A stretch of DNA of 64,000 nt, from the NCBI GenBank assembly GCA_024330265.1, contig JANDLT010000016.1:1-64000 (forward strand), given 5' to 3'. Below the pieces are notes generated by a model. It made no database searches and had not been told where the DNA came from. It was given only the letters and a program-made list of their open reading frames with translations. A program made the position numbers and the translations under genes. Every line of letters begins with the position of its first letter. Position 1 is the first letter of the stretch. This document shows positions 30,326 to 38,445 of the stretch, piece after piece. Source of the stretch: Pyrinomonadaceae bacterium MAG19_C2-C3. Lineage in GTDB: Bacteria; Acidobacteriota; Blastocatellia; Pyrinomonadales; Pyrinomonadaceae.

Positions 30326-31011
30326 AATTTAGCAATCTGAATTACTTCCTCGACCACTTGCCCGCGCGCTATATGCGCGGCGCGGCGGGCGAGTTTCTGA
30401 CACGCTTTTTGCTGTTCTTTGGAACTGTATTGGATGAGTGGGATGCCAAGTTTGAGGATTTTTATAAAGAGCTAAATCCGCAGACGTGCAGTGAAGATTT
30501 CTTGCGGTTTTGGCTGGCGGCGTTGTTCGGTTGGACGTGGTTTCCGGCGTGGTTTGATGGAACTCGCAAGCGTGAGTTTTACCGATACGCTGCCGCCTAC
30601 TTCGCCCGTCGCGGCACGGTGCGCGGGATGCGCGAGATGTCTGCCCTGTTCGGCATCGAGGCGGAAGTTCACGCACGTCCCATCTGGTTTGCGGAAGCGG
30701 CGTTTGATGATTCGCTCTGGGCGATTACCGACGCGCTTGGAGTCGTCGTGCATATCAACGCTCTACGCGATGAAGTCACAACTGAGAGCGGCGCATGGGG
30801 AGAACTCGCGGGCGGCGAAGCCTACGGTGCGCCGGTTCGCCCGACGCTCACAAACAGCGAGATTGATGCTCTACTCGCCTTCGAGCAGCCGCACGGTCAG
30901 GAGTTGTTGATTGTCGAACCGCGACACCCATACAGCCCGCTCCCGCGTCCCGTGTTCCCAACCGATTTGGCGAGTCCTGAAAACTCGTCGTTGATTATTC
31001 CGTTACTTTAG
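30322..31011 (+). CDS. baseplate protein, P2 gpI-like
   Basis: This 229-residue protein fits the P2 gpI tail family: NYFLDHLPARYM, a helix with FLLFFGTVLDEWD, FLRFWLAALFGW, then RKREFYRYAAAYFARRGTVRGMREM. It links the baseplate-J wedge to tail fibres. It overlaps the J gene by four bases. Confidence 0.85.
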   Translation: MKFSNLNYFLDHLPARYMRGAAGEFLTRFLLFFGTVLDEWDAKFEDFYKELNPQTCSEDFLRFWLAALFGWTWFPAWFDGTRKREFYRYAAAYFARRGTVRGMREMSALFGIEAEVHARPIWFAEAAFDDSLWAITDALGVVVHINALRDEVTTESGAWGELAGGEAYGAPVRPTLTNSEIDALLAFEQPHGQELLIVEPRHPYSPLPRPVFPTDLASPENSSLIIPLL

Positions 31012-31021
31012 AGGAGAACTT

Positions 31022-31753
31022 ATGCCCGCTAACATCACTGTCAAAGACGGCACAGGCAACCTGCAAGACTTGAAAACATCGCTCGTTGACGGGGCGCACG
31101 TTCCGCATCATCGCATCGAGCAAATTCCCGACGGCGCAAACGTCGCGCTCGGCGCGCGTAACAGTACCGAAAGCGCGGCGGGCGACGGCGACGCAATCGG
31201 GCTGCTCAAGCGTCTGCGTTCGCTCTCTGATGCTCAACTCGCGCGTTTAACTGAACAGGTGTCACGTCAGGACACGCTCAATAGCCGATTGCCCGTCGCG
31301 CTCGAAGGTGGACGCTTGCCGGTCACGCTGCCCGGCTTGGCTACCAATAGCAACATATTGCTGCTTCCGATGGCGGCGCGCGTCGGCGGACCTACGACCT
31401 CGCCGCAAATCGTCAACACCGCAAATGCGCGCGGCGTGCAATTCGTTATCAGGGTAAGCAACCTCACTCCGAATGGAGCCGCACTCCAACCCGTTATTCG
31501 CGGACACGATACTGCAAACATCTTCCCTTATTACTTGACTCTACCGCACAATATCACTGCCGTCGGCAATCATATCGTTGAGTTATATCCGGGTCTCGCT
31601 CCGGGCGTAGTAAATCCAAACGTCTTGACGAATGCCGCCGATTCCGTAACTCGCACGTCAGGTCTGTTGCCCTACATATTTGACCTGCTTCTTAACGTCT
31701 CTGACGGGACAACCTCATACACTTACAGTGTGACTTATACACTAATCAACTAA
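31022..31753 (+). CDS. tail fibre-like protein
   Basis: This 243-residue protein follows the gpI-like gene behind GAGGAGAAC. It has an N-terminal portion with ITVKDGTGN and a beta-rich C-terminus (about 105-243) with no enzyme motif. Placement at the end of the tail cluster suggests a fibre or fibre-adaptor. I do not recognise a named family. Confidence 0.6.
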   Translation: MPANITVKDGTGNLQDLKTSLVDGAHVPHHRIEQIPDGANVALGARNSTESAAGDGDAIGLLKRLRSLSDAQLARLTEQVSRQDTLNSRLPVALEGGRLPVTLPGLATNSNILLLPMAARVGGPTTSPQIVNTANARGVQFVIRVSNLTPNGAALQPVIRGHDTANIFPYYLTLPHNITAVGNHIVELYPGLAPGVVNPNVLTNAADSVTRTSGLLPYIFDLLLNVSDGTTSYTYSVTYTLIN

Positions 31754-31770
31754 CGAAACAAGAGGTAAAA

Positions 31771-32046
31771 ATGAGCTTAGTTATCCACAAGGCACGCCAA
31801 TATCCCAACCGCATAGTCTTCGTCGTGCAGCAACAATCTTCGTCCGCACCCGATGCGCCATCGCAAGCAGAGGATGAGAAACTATCAGAGTTCATTTTCA
31901 GCCCTGCACCTGACGGAGTTGACGCTGCGACGCACATCGCAAACTGCCGCCGCGAAGTCAAATTACTCATGCAAGCGTGGGAGAACGAAAACAGCACTGC
32001 TGACGACATTGGCACGGCATTATCAATCGAAGGTGAAACCCTCTAG
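31771..32046 (+). CDS. small phage protein in the fibre region
   Basis: This 91-residue hydrophilic protein has an N-terminal strand segment (IHKARQYPNRIVFVVQQ), a low-complexity Ser/Ala linker and a C-terminal helix with HIANCRREVKLLMQAW. AAGAGG precedes the ATG. It may be a fibre assembly factor, but nothing in the sequence shows this. Confidence 0.5.
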   Translation: MSLVIHKARQYPNRIVFVVQQQSSSAPDAPSQAEDEKLSEFIFSPAPDGVDAATHIANCRREVKLLMQAWENENSTADDIGTALSIEGETL

Positions 32047-32055
32047 GAGCGAACA

Positions 32056-32754
32056 ATGAAACAGGTCTTAGTGCAGAGCGTGCAGACCGCACCCGACAGC
32101 CCGCGTTACGGTCAGGTTCTTGACCCCGAAGATTTCATGAAGTCACAACGCTTCGCCCAGGAACACCTTGATGCCGTCGTGCGCGCATTCCTCACAGGTG
32201 GTGCGCCGTCTGCACTGGTGCATGGCTTCAATCGCCAACTCATCGGCGGCTTGCGAATACTCGTCCAATCGCCCGGTTGGGTCTTTACGCCGTCAGGTGC
32301 GAGTTACAGCATGACCCAAGCCAGCACGACGCTCACGCTCAATCCGGCTGATGCTGCTCTCTCGCGTCTCGATGTTGTGTGCGCCCGACTCGACACCAGC
32401 GCGCCTGCCTACATAGATTATCGTCCGTTCTGCCAAATCCGCACGCTCTCCGAACGCCTCGCCGGAAACGCGCCGTACCCGCCGACGCAGTTCAACCAAC
32501 CGGGCGAGCTACACAATCGCGCCGTGCTGGTCATCCACACGGGCATCCCTGCCCTAGCTCCAATAGTGCCGCCGTACCCGGAAAACGAACTCCCCTTGTT
32601 CTTCGTCCGCATCGCCGCGCTGAAAACCCAACTCGCACTCGCTGATGTCGTTGACTATCCAAACCGCATCGAATCGCTGTTCTCTATCATCGCCAAACTA
32701 GCCGCCTTCAATAGCCGCATCACAGCCCTTGAAATCGCCGCCGACTTCCAGTGA
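32056..32754 (+). CDS. tail-associated protein, last gene of the prophage
   Basis: This 232-residue protein starts behind AGGAGCG. It has an N-terminal helix, then a beta-rich middle with LNPADAALSRLDVVCARLD, a pattern that occurs in phage baseplate or fibre-like proteins, and a C-terminal helix with ITALEIAADF. It is the last gene before the junction, so expression probably ends at the hairpin 32793-32836. Confidence 0.6.
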   Translation: MKQVLVQSVQTAPDSPRYGQVLDPEDFMKSQRFAQEHLDAVVRAFLTGGAPSALVHGFNRQLIGGLRILVQSPGWVFTPSGASYSMTQASTTLTLNPADAALSRLDVVCARLDTSAPAYIDYRPFCQIRTLSERLAGNAPYPPTQFNQPGELHNRAVLVIHTGIPALAPIVPPYPENELPLFFVRIAALKTQLALADVVDYPNRIESLFSIIAKLAAFNSRITALEIAADFQ

Positions 32755-32792
32755 ACTGACGTTCAAAGAACATTCAAAGTCTATTCAAAAAT

Positions 32793-32836
32793 ACTAAACG
32801 GCACTCGCAAAACATCGTCTGCGAGTGCCGTTTAGT
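32793..32836 (+). terminator. strong hairpin at the end of the prophage late operon
   Basis: A perfect 17-bp stem (32793-32809 with 32820-32836) encloses a 10-base loop. It lies 38 bases after the last phage stop. The right arm ends in TTTAGT, which is also the start of the first direct repeat. There is no long T run, so it may be a terminator, a protein-binding palindrome or both. Confidence 0.65.
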
Positions 32837-32899
32837 AAATGATGCGCAAAAAGCTGTTTAGTAAATGATGTGCAAAAGTTTAGTAAATGATTTGAAAAT
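32830..32899 (+). repeat. three 22-bp direct repeats at the phage-host junction
   Basis: Repeats begin at 32830, 32856 and 32878, each starting with GTTTAGTAAATGAT followed by a variable TGNGCAAAA-like end. The second and third abut, and the first is offset by 26. Same-orientation repeats near a prophage end match the layout of transposase-binding sites in Mu-type right ends; iterons of a replication origin look alike. Confidence 0.75.
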
Positions 32900-32976
32900 C
32901 CACAACGTCAATTAAAACGGGCTTCGCAAGTTCGTTAAAAGTTATCCACAAGTTCTGTGGAAAACCCTGTGGAAAA
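32896..32976 (+). promoter_or_regulatory. cluster of DnaA-box-like sites
   Basis: TTATCCACA (32942-32950) matches the DnaA-box consensus exactly. TGTGGAAAA (32956-32964 and 32968-32976) is the reverse of TTTTCCACA, one mismatch. AAATCCACA (32896-32904) has two mismatches. An AT-richer stretch follows to 33,053, ending at the comEA-like gene. Whether this is an origin is untested. Confidence 0.5.
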
Positions 32977-33053
32977 CTCATCTTTCGTCAGGTTAAGTTT
33001 ATGTAAATTCAAGACTTCTAGCATTTTGCACATCCCGTAAGCACAAAACCTAA

Positions 33054-33437
33054 ATGCCCTTTTTGCAACAACTTAGCTTTCGCGGCTCAATCGCGCGCCG
33101 CACTTTGTGCAAAAAATTGTTGTACCCGGCAATCGCGTGTTTCGTCAGTGTAGCGGGTTGCACACACGCTCATCATCCGCCCTCAAAAACGCCGGAAAAT
33201 GCTTCGTCCGCCAGCCAGACATCCCTGCCTTCATCATCAATTTTAATCAACATCAATGATGCACCCAGCCAAGATTTAGAGCGACTTCCCGGCATCGGGA
33301 AATCCCTCGCCGCGCGCATCATCGAACATCGAGAAAGGCACGGACGCTTCCGGCGCGTCGAACATTTGATATTGATTCGCGGCATCAGTGAACGACGCTT
33401 TCGGGATTTGCGCCCGTACATCAAAGTCGAAAGGTGA
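33054..33437 (+). CDS. ComEA-like helix-hairpin-helix lipoprotein
   Basis: This 127-residue protein has a lipoprotein signal ending in VSVAGC (Cys36), a Ser/Pro/Thr linker and a C-terminal helix-hairpin-helix domain (about 65-125) with NINDAPSQDLERLPGIGKSLAARII, the ComEA pattern that binds DNA without sequence preference. ComEA proteins capture DNA for transformation. The first 20 residues are rather long and basic, so a start within the frame is possible. The stop codon lies in the palindrome that follows. Confidence 0.75.
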   Translation: MPFLQQLSFRGSIARRTLCKKLLYPAIACFVSVAGCTHAHHPPSKTPENASSASQTSLPSSSILININDAPSQDLERLPGIGKSLAARIIEHRERHGRFRRVEHLILIRGISERRFRDLRPYIKVER

Positions 33438-33525
33438 AAGTCGAAGGGCGAAGGGCGAAAGGAAAAGACTAAAGGCGGCTCCGTCTGCCTTGCACTTTCG
33501 CCCTTCGCCCTTCGACTTTCACCTT
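33431..33525. repeat. 31-bp palindrome of 7-bp units between convergent genes
   Basis: A perfect 31-bp inverted repeat (33431-33461 with 33495-33525) has a 33-base loop. The arms are built from repeats of the heptamer AGGGCGA. The left arm supplies the TGA of the comEA-like gene, and the right arm supplies the TGA of the convergent cupin gene. It may serve as a bidirectional terminator. Confidence 0.85.
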
Positions 33526-33905
33526 TGCTTCACTCGTCCGAAGTCGTCTTCGTAGCGCGTGATGTCGTCTTCGCCGAGATAGCCACCCTGTTGGATTTCG
33601 ATAAAGGTAAGTTTCTCCGTGCCGGGATTCTCGACGCGGTGACGCGCACCGAGCGGGATGTCAATGGTTTCGTATTGGTTCACGATGTGGTCTTGTTCGT
33701 TAATCGTGACTTTTGCCTGACCTTCGACGGTCATCCAATGCTCGGCGCGATGCTTGTGGCTTTGATAACTCAAACGCTTGCCGGGCAAAACTTCTATGCG
33801 TTTGACTTTGTAGCCCGCGCCTTCATCCAACACCGTAAAACTTCCCCACGGTCGCTCATCATACTTGGGGTTGTTATCCATCTCCCCTTGTTTCGTTTCA
33901 CTCAT
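33519..33905 (-). CDS. mannose-6-phosphate isomerase-type cupin
   Basis: This 128-residue single cupin resembles the C-terminal domain of type II mannose-6-phosphate isomerases/GDP-mannose pyrophosphorylases: PWGSF, YKVKRIEVLPGKRLSYQSHKHRAEHW (the metal-binding HxH...E), GQAKVTINEQ and IEIQQGGYLGEDDITRYEDDFGR. It would interconvert fructose- and mannose-6-phosphate for sugar nucleotides. The ATG at 33905 has a strong AAGGAGT site; the longer open frame lacks one. Confidence 0.85.
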   Translation of the reverse strand: MSETKQGEMDNNPKYDERPWGSFTVLDEGAGYKVKRIEVLPGKRLSYQSHKHRAEHWMTVEGQAKVTINEQDHIVNQYETIDIPLGARHRVENPGTEKLTFIEIQQGGYLGEDDITRYEDDFGRVKQR

Positions 33906-34009
33906 TCGCAAACACTCCTTAAAATTATTCAGGTTTTGCGAAGATTTTACTACACCTTCAGCTTTCCGGCGTGATGGGCAATTCTTCCGAAAATCGCGGC
34001 AAGCAAAAA

Positions 34010-34048
34010 GCAACGCGGCAGCCATTTGATGATTTGCTGCCGCGTTGC
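34010..34048 (-). terminator. terminator of the 34166-34705 gene
   Basis: A perfect 13-bp GC-rich stem (34010-34022 with 34036-34048) with a 13-base loop is followed, reading on the minus strand, by TTTTT. It lies downstream of the 34166-34705 gene and upstream of the cupin gene. Confidence 0.8.
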
Positions 34049-34165
34049 CCCTTGGTTTTGCTTTAACAGAATTTACTTTTGCCGCTCAAGTCTTTCGAGG
34101 CGAGAAAGTTTAACGGCAATGCTTCAACGTACTTTTGTAATGACTCAAAGAGCGATTCGGCATCA

Positions 34166-34705
34166 TCACAACTTCACCTCAACCATGTTCGATACCACTT
34201 CTGCTGTTTCTTCTAGAACCGGTCTAGCGATTCTCCGCTTCAATGTAATGTAGTATGTGTTGCCTGCCGTCATGTCATAAAGCCCGCTGATGTCGGCTTG
34301 CACTTCATAGACTCTTTGCGGCTGAAGATTGACCAGTTCCCGACTATAATACAAACCGGCTCTCTCATAACGACGCACACCCGATTCCGTCAGACCTACT
34401 TTTCGTCCTGCTTTGTCTCGCACTTCGATTGTGTAGTCGAGTAGAAAGTTAGTTCTATATAAAAAACGCTGCTGATTGGTAACGTTCTTGATTGTTGCGA
34501 CTAACACAATCGGTTTGCCCGAAGTTGTTTTCTTAGCATAATCATTTGCGACTCGTAATTTTAACTGAACGCCTTCCGATTCGGCAGCCTGTTTCGATTT
34601 ACCAAGTGCTGATTGTTTTTGGCTGAATAAGCTCGCATCTGCACTCATTGTCAGAAGCATAATAAACAAATAACTGACGGTTAAGACTTTATTTGCGATT
34701 CTCAT
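34166..34705 (-). CDS. secreted protein of unknown function
   Basis: This 179-residue protein has a signal peptide (hydrophobic residues 7-23, then SADA) and a beta-rich mature part with KPIVLVATIKNVTNQ and YNYxExxVLLDYT-like strands, resembling a small immunoglobulin-like or protease-inhibitor-like fold. A TTCACC-type ribosome site is weak on the minus strand. It is flanked by terminators on both sides, so it is probably a single-gene unit. I do not recognise the family. Confidence 0.65.
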   Translation of the reverse strand: MRIANKVLTVSYLFIMLLTMSADASLFSQKQSALGKSKQAAESEGVQLKLRVANDYAKKTTSGKPIVLVATIKNVTNQQRFLYRTNFLLDYTIEVRDKAGRKVGLTESGVRRYERAGLYYSRELVNLQPQRVYEVQADISGLYDMTAGNTYYITLKRRIARPVLEETAEVVSNMVEVKL

Positions 34706-34748
34706 TTTTCACCTTCCTTATACTTCAACACGGCACTGGACAATTAAG

Positions 34749-34811
34749 GTGAGCGAGGCGGCTTTGCGGTTGCTACAACCAGCGTGATGCTGTGCCGCCT
34801 CGCTCGTTCAC
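34749..34811 (-). terminator. terminator-like hairpin after the 34826-37291 gene
   Basis: GTGAGCGAGGCGGC (34749-34762) pairs with the region 34794-34811 with one bulged base, giving a 14-bp stem around a 31-base loop. It lies 15 bases beyond the stop of the minus-strand gene. Its T-run is weak. Confidence 0.6.
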
Positions 34812-34825
34812 CTCTTCAGCAAACT

Positions 34826-37291
34826 CTAGTTGCCAGCCCTTTTTGTCCACGTTGGATGAGTCGTCGAATCAGCGGGCGAACTTGCCTGAACACTACTACC
34901 GGCGACAAGATTCCAAAATGGTGTTCCCGGACGTTCTGCGGAACCAGACCAGCCCCAATTTACTCTCCTCAGCGGCACGAAGATTGAGTTATCTCCCGAC
35001 GGTTTGAACATTAACCACATCTGGAAACTGTCATTGACAGTCGCGTAGTTAAAATTGATGGTAAGGCGCAAACCCGGCGAGTCCTGAGTCTCTGTCGCAT
35101 TTGGGTCATTGGAACTGTAAGGGAATGCGGTGTCTAGTCCGGCATCTGTGAACGTTTCATTCGTTCCATCGTTACGCCGCCTAGTCCTCGAAACATTCGC
35201 AAGTTGCACCCAGTAAGTATCTCCTGAAAATCCGGTTGGAACCATCAAATTGGTGCGTGTAAATCTTATACCGGGTGCTGCGTTAGGACCAGAAACGACT
35301 CCGCATAAAAGTTCATAATCAACTTCGCCGGGGAATTGACGCACCGAAACGACTCCGGTGCGAGCGGTCACAGTTACCGTAGGACGCTTTACGTTGAACG
35401 TAACTCTGCCGCTGTATGCCCTTCCTCTCACTGTAACAGAGTAGGTGACTTGCCGGTTGTCGCCTCCGCTAACCCAGTAGAAACTCAAACTTGTGTTGTT
35501 CAAGTCTTCTAGTGGAGTTACCTTCCCTTCCATGTTGCTGGCAGTGTAGTTGGCGATTGGATTTCCCGGAACACTCCACTGCGGATTACTGGAACTCGAA
35601 TTACCGGACATCACCTGCGCCGTGAGGTTTATCTGCTGACCTACGATGACATTTTTCGTTGCGCCTGTGATGTCTTGCCCGTCTTGCTTGATAATAATTG
35701 TCGGCGCGACCTCGACGGGAGCATCCGCCGTCATGGTAGTCACTTCTCTTTCGCAGAAACCCAGATCGGGCGGGACTTGATGCCATATTTCAACGTACCA
35801 CTCGGCACTAATCGTGGCACTTCCCAACGCACGCGCCGTCATTAAGCCGTTCTGGTCGCACTCCGCCACTTGCCAATCCGAACTGCTCCATGTGACATAC
35901 GGGTTGTTGAACGGCTGCGAGATGTTGCCGAAGCAACTCTGTCGCCGTTCCATCGCCTGAAAGTCCTGTGATTCGCCGATGAAATTGAATATCTGTCCCG
36001 GCTCCAACCACACGTCATAGATGTTATCGCCACAACAGTTTTGGCAAGCATAGCTCACACTCAATCCCGCTCCGACATCTACTTGCTCCGACCGCCCGAT
36101 TAACGCCAACGGCTCACCGCCGCGCAGTGACCAATGTATCTGCCCGGTGTCGGCATCAAGTGGAATTACGCTCCCGCGCTCGTCCGCCACTTGCTTGTCG
36201 CGCAACTCTCGAATGTCGTGTATCACCGTTTGTCCGGCTTCGACCGTCTTGAGTCCGGGCGCGTAAAAACCTCCCGTGTGTTTCAGTTCCCAAGTGTATT
36301 GTTGCGGCTGGTCGGTGACGTTTTTAATGTACACGAATGTTGAAGAACCGCCTTCAATCTTCCAAGGATAGCCGCCCGTGCTGCTGCGTTGCGCCTCTAT
36401 ATCCCACAACGGAACTTGAAACGCATGGTCGCCGCTTTTCGTCATGCTCTGCGCCGACATCACGACGCTTCCCGCAACTCCCGTGTACTCGAACTCCAAA
36501 CCCGCAGTGGCAATGTTTTGTTCAATGCCGCTTCGCTTGAGCGCGGCGGATGTTTCGATTATCTTCGTTTCACCCCGCGCGAGTCGCATCGCGGGAATCT
36601 TCGCCGTTCCCATTTGTCCGTCGGTTGTGGTGTAAGGTATGCGCCCCGTGATTCGCGTCGGCGCATCGCCCGTGTTGCGCGCGACAATCACCGGAGTCAG
36701 TTTCTCGCCGCCCACTTCACCCAGACGCACTCCCGCGCCGTGCAGTTTGGTTGACTTCGCTTTTTGTGAATCGTAGAAGCGCAGAGATGATGAATACCCG
36801 GCAGCCGCGTCGTCAATCAGCACGCGGGCGAGAAGCGCACCGGCGGAACTTGAATGCTCGACCGTGATGCCGCCGACTTCTTTAAGCTTGCCGCCGTGAT
36901 TGCCACCAATATCACGCGCCGCATCGAAGACGCGCGTTTCGTGCGGATTGAGTGTGACGGCGAACGGACTCTTTTGTTTTGGCGCGATGCCGTCTATCAA
37001 AACGGATGCGGGAACGGCTTCGTTACCCGTATTCGAGAGAATCAAGCGCACTCTGGTTTTGGGTGTCGGCAAGTACCACACGCCTTCAAGCCGTCGCGCC
37101 CCGATTTCGGTGCTTATCTCCAAAAGTTTCTCCTCGAAAATAAGACTTTGTTGCAAATTGATAAGTTTTACTTGCGCTCCGAGTACGAGGTCTTTGCCGC
37201 GATGAAAAAGCTGTAAGCTACCTTCATCAAACGCTGTTCCCGCGATTCCGAACTCGCGCATATCTATATTCGCGGAATGATGTGCCTTCAA
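34826..37291 (-). CDS. large beta-rich surface protein, 3' part of a frameshifted gene
   Basis: This frame encodes 821 residues of beta-rich sequence without a signal peptide of its own. There are several Ig/Big-2-like segments (for example LGSATISAEW near residue 500 and SYSVTVRGRAYSGRVTFNV near 640) and a CCGD pair around 420. The first residues overlap the preceding gene in another frame: the natural continuation of the signal-bearing frame (ending ...GTSFRE) is I-D-M-R-E-F here, so one extra base near 37268 separates the two. The family is unknown; it is a candidate adhesin or extracellular protein. A real mutation or a sequencing error cannot be told apart here. Confidence 0.7.
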   Translation of the reverse strand: MKAHHSANIDMREFGIAGTAFDEGSLQLFHRGKDLVLGAQVKLINLQQSLIFEEKLLEISTEIGARRLEGVWYLPTPKTRVRLILSNTGNEAVPASVLIDGIAPKQKSPFAVTLNPHETRVFDAARDIGGNHGGKLKEVGGITVEHSSSAGALLARVLIDDAAAGYSSSLRFYDSQKAKSTKLHGAGVRLGEVGGEKLTPVIVARNTGDAPTRITGRIPYTTTDGQMGTAKIPAMRLARGETKIIETSAALKRSGIEQNIATAGLEFEYTGVAGSVVMSAQSMTKSGDHAFQVPLWDIEAQRSSTGGYPWKIEGGSSTFVYIKNVTDQPQQYTWELKHTGGFYAPGLKTVEAGQTVIHDIRELRDKQVADERGSVIPLDADTGQIHWSLRGGEPLALIGRSEQVDVGAGLSVSYACQNCCGDNIYDVWLEPGQIFNFIGESQDFQAMERRQSCFGNISQPFNNPYVTWSSSDWQVAECDQNGLMTARALGSATISAEWYVEIWHQVPPDLGFCEREVTTMTADAPVEVAPTIIIKQDGQDITGATKNVIVGQQINLTAQVMSGNSSSSNPQWSVPGNPIANYTASNMEGKVTPLEDLNNTSLSFYWVSGGDNRQVTYSVTVRGRAYSGRVTFNVKRPTVTVTARTGVVSVRQFPGEVDYELLCGVVSGPNAAPGIRFTRTNLMVPTGFSGDTYWVQLANVSRTRRRNDGTNETFTDAGLDTAFPYSSNDPNATETQDSPGLRLTINFNYATVNDSFQMWLMFKPSGDNSIFVPLRRVNWGWSGSAERPGTPFWNLVAGSSVQASSPADSTTHPTWTKRAGN

Positions 37292-37631
37292 CCATCACGG
37301 GCGCAAGCTCAAACCTTTGCCCGTCAAGGTCGAAAAGCGTCGGCTTGACTTCAAGCGGTTTCGGTCCTTTGTTGTTGAGCATCAGCGTCGCGCTCAAGCC
37401 GTCGCGCAGACTGTAATAAGAAGCGGCGAGCGTGTGCGGTTTGTCTTCATCGCCGCCGCACGTCGGGCATGGCGTCGGAGCGGCTTGCGGAGCGGCGAGG
37501 TTGTTCGCATCGGCATCAGCGTCTTGCGCGCGAGATGAGTGCAAGAGCCAGAGGGACAAACAGAACAGGATGCCGAGCGTCGCGGCGAAGGTGCGAGGCG
37601 AAATAATCGGTGGACGATTCGAGTTTAACAT
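37227..37631 (-). CDS. 5' part of the frameshifted surface protein
   Basis: This 134-residue frame starts at 37631 behind AAGGAGAT. It has a signal peptide (hydrophobic residues about 15-30, ending SSRAQ), an Asp/Ala-rich linker, a CPTCGG pair and a beta segment ending GTSFRE, after which the frame runs into 20 unrelated residues and a stop. Joined with 34826-37291 by removing one base near 37268, it would give a single secreted protein of about 935 residues. Confidence 0.7.
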   Translation of the reverse strand: MLNSNRPPIISPRTFAATLGILFCLSLWLLHSSRAQDADADANNLAAPQAAPTPCPTCGGDEDKPHTLAASYYSLRDGLSATLMLNNKGPKPLEVKPTLFDLDGQRFELAPVMVEGTSFREYRYARVRNRGNSV

Positions 37632-37698
37632 GTGCGGTATCTCCTTGAACTTTCGATAAAGATTGAGTTCCGACCACACCGTGCGCTATGCTGCGCGC

Positions 37699-37803
37699 TG
37701 TCGAGACGACGCATTTTCCAAAGCGCACAAGTGCGGCGAAGGATGTGCTTGTCACAGGAAGCCCCGCGACTATTTAACGGATAGTCGCGGGGCTTTATCT
37801 TTT
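37699..37803 (+). ncRNA. candidate small RNA with strong terminator
   Basis: A candidate promoter, TTGAGT (37663-37668) and TATGCT (37687-37692), 18 bases apart, precedes about 105 bases containing a CGCACAAGTGCG hairpin, then a 15-bp perfect stem (37759-37773 with 37781-37795) and TATCTTTTTG. No + strand gene follows for 5 kb. The final stem looks like an independent terminator with nothing else to end. The RNA is unknown; it may simply be a relic. Confidence 0.35.
37759..37803 (+). terminator. rightward intrinsic terminator
   Basis: A perfect 15-bp stem with a 7-base loop is followed by TATCTTTTT. It points rightward, away from the minus-strand genes nearby. Confidence 0.8.
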
Positions 37804-38063
37804 TGGACACACGGCGGCGCACGTTGCTTCGGATAAGCAACGAACCGACTAAGTTGAAGGCTACGGGGCGCGTCGAGGAACGCATATTTATTACCTTGCG
37901 TGTTCGTTTGATTATTGACGATTGGCGAAGCGGTGGCTTCGTCAAATTAGCGTGAGGGGCGTTTTGGTGAAAGGAGAATACGCTTGGTGGAAAAAGATTA
38001 CAAGTGAATTTTTTGTAACACAGTCTTCTTCGCGTCGCCCACATCGGGCAACACGCGATTGAT

Positions 38064-38370
38064 ACTAATTAACTCCATGTTACGCGATTTCGGTTTTTTG
38101 CTCTGAAAGAGCAAGCAGAAGGTAGCCAGTGGCAAGCACGCTCTGGTGCTTCCGCCTCTGGAATATGTATATAAAACCGCCCGCGCCCTGAAAGGCGCGC
38201 GAAGAAACATGGTAAGCCACATCTCCGCTTCAAACCTTCTCCGCGCCCTTTCAGGGCGCGGACATCTTAACCACATCGTAACCAGAGGCGGAAGCACCAA
38301 GTGCTTGCCACTGGCTACCTTCTTCCGTGTCCCTTCAGGACAGGAACTGCGGAACATGAGTTAATTAAGT
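38064..38370. repeat. large nested palindromic repeat
   Basis: An outer inverted repeat (38064-38081 with 38353-38370), a long middle arm of about 40 bases (38118-38161 with 38283-38322, imperfect) and an inner GC-rich hairpin built on GCGCCCTGAAAGGCGCG-type sequence form one folded unit of about 307 bases. It resembles REP/BIME-type intergenic repeats. No gene is supported here; the open frame across it is an artefact of the repeat. Confidence 0.8.
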
Positions 38371-38445
38371 GCGAGATTTAAGGTCGCGTGCGCCGCGCGA
38401 TGAACCGTTCGCCTTCGTTCCATACTGAAGCGGCGAATGGTTGTT

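Noticed and set aside
32830-32899. Short CRISPR-like array
   Set aside because: Three repeats abut or are offset by only four bases; there are no spacers.
37998-38357. 119-residue open frame on - strand
   Set aside because: It is translated from the large palindromic repeat; both its composition and position are explained by the repeat.
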